Source: Triparma columacea | Taxonomy: Eukaryota; Sar; Bolidophyceae; Parmales; Triparmaceae | Direction of reading: 5' to 3' | DNA length: 48,327 nt | Assembly: GCA_030267965.1 (NCBI GenBank) | Contig: BRYA01000249.1 | Span: 1 to 48,327, forward strand | Shown: positions 39,979 to 48,327 of the stretch, in pieces | How positions within the stretch are numbered: the first letter of the stretch is position 1 | Layout of the letters: each line of letters opens with the position of its first letter | Made by a program: the position numbers and the translations under genes | Notes under the pieces: generated by a model | Databases searched by the model: none | What the model was told of the DNA's origin: nothing | The model's input: only the letters and a program-made list of their open reading frames with translations

Positions 39979-42900
39979 ATGTATATCATCCTATTAATCC
40001 TATGTAGCCTAATCAGTCCTATTTTAAGTCAAGATATCCTTGATAATAATAGCGCTGAGGTAAGTTCGACGAGAGTTGTTGGATGGGAGTTTATATCTCT
40101 TTTTGTCCCTTTATATCCCTCTACATAGCCACATACAAGTTTGTATATCCCTTACGAAGGGTTATAAGACAATTTGAGCGTAAAGAATCCTCTCAAAGAG
40201 GTAAAAATAGGACAATAATCTTTCACTCACCCAACAGGACGAACCCGGAAACGTGCAAACTCAATACTATCCACATTTATGCCACATTTATGCCTCATTT
40301 ATGACATATTTATCCCATATACCACATATACGACTAATATAACACCTATACATACCACACACAATCCCTCAATACCCCCATATTAATACACACTAACCAC
40401 CCCATACACATTCCCCTCTTCCCCTCCAAACCTCCCACCAACAAACCTCCCTCAAAAGTGCACATCACTAGCTTTCACAATGCCTTTCCGTAACCTTCCA
40501 CAATCATCCTCAACGCCAATATTCGAAAACCCCCTTAACACCAACGGTTGGGGAGAGGAGAAGGTGGGAAGGTGCTGGACTGTAGCCTTCAAAAGTGGGA
40601 CACAAGACAACCAACCCAACGAGGTGAGAAAATGTTAGAGAGAGAGAGAGAGCTTTGGAACAAGAAGGAAAGAGGGAAGCCAAGGGGCACATTTGGTTCG
40701 TTCCGATGAAGAGATAACCCAAATAACCGGTGTGATTATGATATGCGACGTGCATTTCGGAGACACGCGCAATGATTAAACGCCAGCAAGTACTAAACGG
40801 CTGCCAAACGACCATACTGAGGAACGAACAATACGCAACAACAATGAACCCCCCCCCCCCCTCCCCCCCATATACATACATCTCTTCTTAAACTCCCAAC
40901 CCCAATCCTCCCCCTCACCCCTAGAAAATCTACGTGGTCAACAAGCAGGCTTACGAGCAGTGCGACGTGTCGCTTTACCCACAGAAGAGGTACCTCTCCC
41001 CCTCCTCTGATCACGACGACGCCATCGTAGCCAAGTTCAGCGCAACGGAGGTAAGGGGCAAAAACACACCTTCATTTACACACACCCCAAACACAAACCG
41101 AAGGCTCGTCTGACACGCCTACCCCCCCCTCCCCACCTTAGGAGATCTCAAAGACCTACTACTTCATCTCCGCCCTAACCACCGACACAAAGTTCAGCTC
41201 ATCCTGTCAATCCGGTTCCCGCGTCGCCCTAACAATCAGCACCTTCCCCTCAACCTCCGTACAATCCTCAACCTCCTCCTCCCCCCTATCTGCAGTGGCT
41301 TTCGACGGGGTTGGAATGTGGCAGTATGTTGCGTATGATGGTAACGCTGAAGGGGGGAATGTTTGGGTTGAGAAAATCGATATGATGACGGGGAGGGAGG
41401 TTTGGAGGAAAAGGTGAGCGGAAAAACACGACAACCCAAAGAAGAAGAAGACCAACACCTTTAAGGGACCGAGGAATCTAACCCCCCCCCCCCCCCCCCA
41501 CACCTTTAGCGTCCTCGACACGGTCAGCCTAAAAGCAGCAGACACTAGTTACTCCCCAACCTCCCTAACCGTATCCTCCATAACCTACGACTCCACCACC
41601 TCAACCCTCTACTACACTGGAACGTTCACAAACTCTCTCCCCACTTTGACTCGTCTTCCCTACCTCGGTCGTGTAACATCTTCCATGTTAATACCCACAA
41701 TTTACGCTCAAGTACTTGACCCTAAAAACGCTGGGATTAAGACGATTGACGCGAAGGGTGTTGCTGTCACGGACGGGGGACTGGCGGTGCTGGCGGGATG
41801 TAACCAGGAAATTAACGCAGACTATGAAGGTGCGCCTAGGGCGGATACTAGGTGCAAGGAGGTGAGTGGTTGGCTTTTTGGTTTTATTATTTAGTTTACA
41901 GTTTTTTCGGGTTGAGGAGGAGGGGAAGGAGGAATAACCCAAGGAATCTAAAATCAGAGGGGTTTTTGCTAACATCTACATACACACACGCAGAATAATG
42001 GGGAGGAATGCAACTGGTGGGAATGCATAATCTACGCTAAAAAGGTGAGTAGTGTAACCTTCGCTGTCAAAATGAGCCTTTGGACAAAACATTATACCCC
42101 ACCCTAACTTTACCCCCTCCCCCCCCTCTACCACACCCTGCATAAAAAAAGAATCTCGACTCGCCCATTGAGAACGTTCGTTCTATCAAACCCTCGAACG
42201 CAAACCTCGACGTCCTCCCCTCTTTCATATCCCCCCAAAGTGTCCGTATAAACTCCCACGAGGTAATATTCGTATCCGTAAACACCCCCGGATACGACCC
42301 TCTCTACTCTCTACAAGGACCATCCCTCCTCCCTCCCAAAACTGGCGAAATGGGCGCAGTCGTTCAGATGATAAACGTGAATTACTCCCCACTCCAGGGT
42401 GAGCCAGGTTCAACCATAGGACCAGGTGAAGGTGCATTTAGTCTAAGTGCATCAGGATCAACGACCCTTGCGAGCTACGTCAACTACAACATAGTTAAGG
42501 GGAATGCTGGTAACGCAACTGTCGACGTTTACGTTACGGGTTCTACGGACGGTTGGTTAGGTGGTGGTGTCAACTTTAACATCAAGGGTGGAACGCAAGG
42601 TTTCATCGCTAAAGCCGACGGGATGAACCTCGGTGCGGGACCCGTGAGCTTAACGCAACTTAGGGGTAACGGGGATAGCGTAGTAATAGGAGCGGCACTT
42701 TCGAGGGACAGGATATTAACGGACCCAACGTTAGGTACTCGTCGTGTGGTTATATACGGCGTTACGGACGGGACTATGGATTACTCAGGCTGCACATCCT
42801 CAGGTGGTTCAGATGTTTTCTTCATCTCCCTACAAGCTAACGACTTAAACGTTATACCCACGGGGAGAGCATGCGCACAGTTGGGGGGTACGGGTGACGA

Positions 42901-43814
42901 CACCGGTGTCCCAGGTGGTATTTACGCGCAGACGAAAGACGGGGTGGGGAGGAGCGAGGCTTTCTGGTTCACGGGGACTACGACTGGGACGATGTACGGG
43001 ACGAACGGGGGGGAGGGAGGGGGAAGGGTTAGGGGAAGGAGAAGGATGATGGGAGGAGGGACACAGGGGTTTTGGGGAAGGTTAGTTGAGGAGAGGATTG
43101 AGGGGAAGTTAGAGGACAACACGCAGATGAAAACTAACCCCCCCCAACACCCACACAGTGGTCTAACATCTGGTCTTATAATCCCACCCCCCAAGAACCC
43201 GAACCCAGCTGCTTCAAGCTCTGCTCTATCTCTCCCCTCAGTCGTGTTAATCGGTGTATTCCTACCTCTCGTTATAATAATCATCGTACTAGGTAGTTAC
43301 TTGGGCGGTAAAAAAACCGCGTACGTTGCGTTCGCTAAAATGAAGGACGAACAAGAAGGAGAAGTTGGACAGAATGGGAACGTTGAGATGAAAGGAACGC
43401 CGGGGATTAAAACGGGCTTTCATGATAACCAATTGTCACCAGGGGAAGGGGGGAATATTGGGAGCGAAGAGGTGAGAGCACTTGATGGGTTGGGTTAGGG
43501 AAGGGGAGCGGAGATGTCCTGACTATATTACCTCTAACACAAACACACACACTAAACACAAAAATATTTAGTCGCTTGCAAGTGTCGCTGCAATCTCAGT
43601 ACCAACACCAGAGGATTACTCTCACCCTAACCACAGCTCGAGCTTAAGTCCAGACTCCGTTGGAAGTGAGACACCTACATTCGAAGGGGGGATTATAACA
43701 GGAACACATGAACCTAGTTCAGAAGCTGATAGTAAACAAGGTGGTGATGAGGAGGATGGGAACGAGGTTTTTCACGAGGTTGGTAACTCAGCATCTTCTG
43801 CTGACATGTTGTGA
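39979..43814 (+). CDS. Single-pass membrane protein with beta-rich ectodomain, 9 exons
   Basis: Model: 39979-40059, 40459-40623, 40925-41050, 41142-41413, 41510-41861, 41994-42044, 42152-42993, 43159-43471 and 43572-43814, about 814 aa. Exon 1 encodes a clean signal peptide (MYIILLILCSLISPILS) and ends GAG|GTAAGT. The exon-2 start at 40459 (AAG acceptor) is chosen by phase and is the weakest junction. The intron at 42994-43158 is also readable in frame; it is called an intron because that stretch is G-rich and low complexity. The ectodomain shows repeated beta motifs (WQYVAYDG, VSSITYDSTTSTLYYTG, GLAVLAGC) like SBBP-type propellers. One TM helix follows (VVLIGVFLPLVIIIIVLGSY), then an acidic cytosolic tail. 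It is a probable surface receptor or adhesion protein of unknown ligand. Confidence 0.7.
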
Positions 43815-44554
43815 AGGGTTAGGGGTTGTAAGTGAGGGGTGGTAAGGGTGCTGGTACGGTGGCCTTTTTAGGGTTACATTGAATGAAAAAACCTTGATTT
43901 TATTTTGCCGTTGTTATCCTTCTTACCCAAACCATATATCCCTGAACAACCCGTACGATAAAATTGTCAAGGACCGCGATCGGGGCGGCGCCCTTCGCAT
44001 CTACTCTTTCTCAGGAATGGGAGTTCACGGGGTACATTGAGGAGAATACACGCTCAAGAACAAAAAGGGGAAGCACGGGAAGGCGGAGTACAGCTTGGAA
44101 AAGGAGAGGCCTCGGTGAGGACAAGGTCGACGCAGCGTTCACGGGTTATGAGAGATTTCTTAGCTAAGTGTTATCGAGCGTCATTAGTTTCAAGGAGTTG
44201 TTGTCTTTCGTGTAAAACATTGAAATTTGCTTGAGAAATTGAGGAATTGAACCACCTCCAGCAACTGGTCCCTTCTCTGAGAAAAAAACGTGGGAGGGCG
44301 TTGCGTAATTGAAGCCTTCGTTTTTACGACTGTTGCTTAATTTCCGTTGCTTAATTGAGCCTTCAACGAGTCACAACGAAATGGGCTCTGTTGCTTAGTT
44401 ACCCAGAGATTTACTGTAGCAGTGAGTATTCCCGATGCTTGTTTGATGGAGGCGGTAACGATAGTCGATTGCAATAAACAAGTATAATACTTAGTGTTTT
44501 TCTGATCAATAATCTGATCTTGCTTACTTCCAAGTACCTTGGTTCAGCCAGGTG
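43815..44554. other. Intergenic, no gene recognised
   Basis: No supported gene. At 43995-44165 the plus strand has a short, charged open frame with a KKGKHGKAEYS-like stretch in a shifted frame, which may be a decayed coding fragment. Around 44330-44400 the phrase gttgcttaatt recurs three times. Confidence 0.4.
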
Positions 44555-44735
44555 AGTTGTCCTAAATACAGCCATTCTTTTCTTTCTGGCAGTATAACTC
44601 CCCTCTCTCTCTCTCTCTCTCTCTCCAATACTCTCTCTCTCTCTCTCTCCAATACGTTCCTAAATACAGCCATTCTTTTCTTTCTGGCAGTATAACTCCC
44701 CTCTTCTCTCTCTCTCTTTCTCTCCAATTACGTTG
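44555..44735. repeat. CT microsatellites in a short tandem duplication
   Basis: The segment cctaaatacagccattc...ctggcagtataactcccctc followed by (CT)n and tccaata occurs at 44561-44655 and again from about 44657, with an extra (CT)n block between. It lies downstream of the BspA-like gene. Confidence 0.85.
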
Positions 44736-44942
44736 TTTTCCCCAAGCGTAATTCCCAGGATTTCCGCGTATCTTAGTTCCGTAAAACACAATCATACGCG
44801 TAATCGTTTTTAACGTCGGACATTCCCTTAATGTCGTGCGACGATACCCCATAAGAGTGACCACAGCAGTGACCCTCTTATCATCAGCTACGTTACCTTC
44901 GTTCATTACGGTGAACGACAGTCAGACGTGATTAACAGGAAG

Positions 44943-47900
44943 CTAGACTGATGTGCAATTGTTTCCGCCCTGTACGTACCGTCCGGAGCCAGAGGTGGTA
45001 CCGGTAGGGCAATCTACGCAGGTTCCGGTACTCAGATCAGTTCCTGGTTGGCCGGAGCCAGTGAACATGAAATCAAAATTGTCGACCTTGCAAACGTTCC
45101 AGCCTGTGACGTCCTTGTTGAAGGCACTTGCGCTAAAGAACATAAACGCCATGTCAGTGACACTCGAGACATCCCAACTCCCAATATCCTGGTTGAAGGC
45201 ATCTGCCAAACTGCGTTTAATTCAATGACAAGTGGAGATGTGCGAGATGAGATTTGTGTGTGCGTGTGCGTGTTTGAATGTTAGAATGAGAAGCGAGTGT
45301 ATTACATAAAATAGAATGCCACAAAGATAACACGCAAACCACGAAGACCTCATCTCCAAAGCATCTCTCAATACTCACTTGAACATAAACTTCATGTCAG
45401 TGACACTCGAGACATTCCAACTCCCAATATCCTGGTTGAAGTCTTCTGCATTACTGTGTGAATTCAAGGCCGAGTGGAGATGTGCGAGATGAGTTTTGTG
45501 TGTGCGTGTGTGAATGTTAGAATGAGAAGCGAGTATATTACTTAAAATAGAATGCAGCAAAGATAGCACGCAAACCACGAAGACCTCATCTTCAAAGCAT
45601 CTCTCAATACTCACTTGAACATAGAATTCATGCTAGTGACACTCGAGACATCCCAACTCCCAATATCCTGGTTGAAGACAGATGCGCCACTGCGTTTAAT
45701 TCAATGCCGAGTGGAGATGTGCGAGATGAGATTTGTGTGTGCGCGTGTGAATGTTAGAATGAGAAGCGAGTGTATTACTTAAAATACAATGCATCAAAGA
45801 TAACACGCAAACCACGATGACCTCATCTCCAAAGCACATCTCAATACTTACAGGAACATATACGACATGTCATTGACACTCGAGACGTCCCATCCGCTGA
45901 TGTCCTCGTTGAATGTTGTTTTTGATTGGAATGCACTCGACATGTCAGTGACATCCTTCGTGCACCTGCTCAGCGGGCGATTTCATTTGGGTCCGCAGGG
46001 GTCGGATTGCCGAGAGGAGAATATAAGGGTTAGTTGTTATTTGGGCTCGCGTGTTCATCCTTCCGTGATGCTTCGTTGTCCAGTTTTACTTTGTCCACCT
46101 GCCTACCACATAGCTCCCTCTGCATCCTCTCTACTCGTTTGTTCTTTTCACTACTTACCAGTCCTCGATAACGCCGTATGTATTTGTCGCACTGGTAGGA
46201 TCAGAAAACCAGAGAGCAACTGTCGGATTGAAGGTACTATCGTCAAGGCAGGGTAGATTATTGCAAGGGTTTTGGCCCTTTACGTAAAATCCGGAGCCAG
46301 AAGTGGAATTGGCAGGGCAAGCTATGCATGCTCCGTTAGCGTTGGGTACCAGAGTAGTTGTTGCTTGGCCGGAGCCAAAGAACATGAAAGCAAAATTGCC
46401 GACGTTGCAAACGTTCCAGACCTTGACGTCCTTGACAAAGGCAATTGCATTACTGCGTTTGATTCAATGCCAAGTAGTGATGTGCGAGATGAGATTTGCG
46501 TGTGTGAATGTTAGAATGACAAGCGAGCATATTACTTAAAATAAGAATGCAGCAAAGATAACACGCAAACCACGAAGACCTCATCTCCAAAGCATCTCTC
46601 AATACTCACCGGAACATATACGACATGTCAGTGACACTCGAGACATCCCAACTCCCAATATCCTGGTTGAATGAAGTTGCGAAACTGCGTTTAATTCAAT
46701 GCCGAGTGAAAATGTGCGAGATTAGATTCGCGTGTGCGTGTGTGAATGTTAGAATGAGAAGCGAGTATATTACTTAAAATAGAATGCAGCAAAGATAACA
46801 TGCAAACCACAAAGACCTCCACTCCAAAGCATCACTCAATACTCACGCAAACATATACTTCATTTCAGTGACACTCGAGACATCCCAACTCCCAATATCC
46901 TGGTTGAAGGCATCTGCCAAACTGCGTTTAATTCAATGCCGAGTGAAAATGTGCGAGATTAGATTCGCGTGTGCGTGTGTGAATGTTAGAATGAGAAGCG
47001 AGTATATTACTTAAAATAGAATGCAGCAAAGATAACACGCAAACCACGAAGACCTCATCTCCAAAGCATGTCTCAATACTCACTCGAACATACCCTCCAT
47101 GTCAGTGACACTCGAGACATCCCAACTCCCAATATCCTTGTTGAAGGAACTAGCGAGACTGCGTTGAATTCAATGCCGAGTGGAGATGTGTGAGATGAGA
47201 TTTGGGTGTGCGTGTGTGAATGTTAGAATGAGAAGCGAGTATATTACTTAAAATAGAATGCAGCAAATATAGCACTCAAACCACAAAGACCTCATCTTCA
47301 AAGCATCTCTCAATACTCACACGAACATACCCGACATATCAGTGACACTCGAGACATTCCAACTCCCAATATCCTGGTTGAAGACAGCTGCCTGACTGCG
47401 TTGAATTCAATGCCGAGTGGTGATGTGCGAGATTAGATTTGCGTGTGCGTGTGTGAATGTTAGAATGAGAAGCGAGTGTATTACTCAAAATAGAATGCAG
47501 CAAAGATAAAACGCAAACCACAAAGACCTCATCTCCGAAGCATCTCTCAATACTCACGCGAACATTTGCTCCATGTTAGTGACACTCGAGACGTCCCATC
47601 CGCTGATGTCCTCGTTGAATGCAGATTTGCCTTCGAAGGCACTCGACATGTCAGTGACATCCGTCGTGCACCTGCTCAGCCAACCATTTAATTTGGGTTC
47701 GCAGGGGGCGGATTGCCGAGAGGAGAATAATATAAGGGTTAGTTGTTACTGGGGCTCGCGTGGTCATCCTCCCGTGATGCTTCGTTGTCCCGTCCTACTT
47801 TGTCCGCCTGCCCACCACATAGACCCATTTGCATCCTCTCTACTCGCTTGTTCTTCCAACTACTTACCAGTCCGTGATGTTGCCGTATGTGCTTGTCGCA

Positions 47901-48327
47901 CTGGTAGGATCAGAAAACCAGGCATCAAGTGCCGGTGTGAAGGTACTATCGTCAAGGCAGGGTGTTTCAGTAGGACTAGCAGTAGGCGATGCCGTAGGAT
48001 TAGCAGTAGGCGATGCAGTAGGACTAGCAGTAGGCGATGCCGTAGGACTAGCGGTAGGCGATGGCGTAGGCGATGGCGTAGGACTAGCAGTAGGTGATGG
48101 CGTAGGACTAGCAGTAGGCGATGGCGTAGGCGATGGCGTAGGACTAGCGGTAGGCGATGGCGTAGGCGATGGCGTAGGACTAGCAGTAGGTGATGGCGTA
48201 GGACTAGCAGTAGGCGATGGCGTAGGCGATGGCGTAGGACTAGCGGTAGGACTAGCAGTTGGTGATGGCGTAGGACTAGCGGTAGGCGATGCAGTAGGAC
48301 TAGCAGTAGGCGATGGTGTAGGCGATG
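44943..48327 (-). CDS. BspA-like (DUF285) repeat protein, 3' part, 11 exons
   Basis: Exons 47868-48327 (partial), 47558-47671, 47321-47395, 47084-47158, 46847-46921, 46610-46684, 46159-46452, 45852-45965, 45615-45689, 45379-45453 and 44943-45210. All introns are phase 2. The first exon is a Ser-Pro-Thr linker ending [19 protein letters not shown]. Six exons of exactly 75 nt each encode one 25-aa repeat of type [19 protein letters not shown]. Two 38-aa exons start [12 protein letters not shown] or [12 protein letters not shown]. Exons at 46159 and 44943 carry repeats plus a Cys module ([36 protein letters not shown]). Such proteins are usually surface-exposed; repeats form an LRR-like solenoid. 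The 5' end, and any signal peptide, lie beyond the window. Confidence 0.85.
47970..48327 (-). repeat. 12-bp coding minisatellite (Ser-Pro-Thr linker)
   Basis: About thirty tandem copies of a 12-bp unit, as GCTAGTCCTACC/T/G or CCATCGCCTACG/C on the minus strand, encode an (A/P)SPT linker in frame with the BspA-like protein. The two unit types alternate in higher-order blocks. The array runs off the window edge. Confidence 0.9.

Noticed and set aside
43964..44167. Possible small or decayed gene with a KKGKHGKAEYS stretch
   Set aside because: The suggestive stretch needs a frameshift, there is no clear start or splice site, and it is too short to assign.
44524..44906. Arg/Glu-rich minus-strand frames
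   Set aside because: They are translations of (GA)n microsatellites.
44943..48327. CRISPR-like array of evenly spaced repeats
   Set aside because: The regular units are 75-nt coding exons alternating with 162-nt introns in a eukaryotic gene. The spacing and lengths do not fit CRISPR.
1..48327. tRNA, rRNA or other structured RNA genes and transposase or reverse transcriptase genes
   Set aside because: None could be recognised by eye on either strand; tRNAscan-SE and Infam-type searches would be needed to exclude small RNAs.

Overview
The window is nuclear DNA of a compact eukaryotic genome. Spliceosomal introns are short (mostly 80-200 nt), nearly all open with GTGAG or GTAAG, and most end in a pyrimidine-rich tract plus CAG or TAG. 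Genes sit tens to hundreds of bases apart, often head-to-head. A marine protist, most likely a stramenopile (perhaps a bolidophyte/Parmales or a relative), fits the gene style: long cysteine-rich BspA-like repeat proteins, a private C2H2-like finger family and subtilases on the cell surface. This placement is inference. An ARMC9-like gene and a GPGTY-motif (SHIPPO/STPG-like) gene suggest a cilium or flagellum at some life stage.

Layout. 1-200: C-rich 9/18-bp satellite at the left edge. 619-8986 (-): a protein of about 2266 aa with START-like domains and two copies of a multi-pass membrane module. Its 5' end is an array of tandemly duplicated, phase-symmetric mini-exons. 10416-11980 (-): a membrane-anchored RING-H2 protein. 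12113-15495 (+): ARMC9-like with a C-terminal WW domain. 15500-15960: AT-rich island. 16108-17761 (+): WD40-like protein. 17792-19219 (-): F-box protein. 19310-19870 (+): small unknown protein. 19975-23775 (-): membrane-anchored subtilase. 24166-24792 (-): Cys-rich protein. 25274-26574 (-): GPGTY-motif protein. 26698-30760 (-): allantoinase-fold protein that has lost every metal ligand and gained a very large disordered insertion. 31068-31624 (+): DUF2470 protein. 31663-32583 (-): PDCD2/TSR4-like protein cut by an assembly gap. 33062-39794 (-): five tandem genes encoding arrays of a 32-residue C2H2-like finger, alternating between two N-terminal types. 39979-43814 (+): secreted-type single-pass membrane protein in nine exons. 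44943-48327 (-): 3' part of a BspA-like (DUF285) repeat protein in which one 25-aa repeat equals one 75-nt exon; its 5' end lies beyond the window.

The main theme is repeat-driven gene building. Symmetric phase-1 exons at 7.3-8.5 kb, symmetric phase-2 exons at 45.2-47.7 kb and 96-bp finger repeats at 33-39.8 kb are three independent cases of in-frame tandem expansion within 48 kb. The second standout is the allantoinase-derived pseudoenzyme. All gene models here were spliced by eye from GT-AG sites and reading phase, with no transcript evidence.
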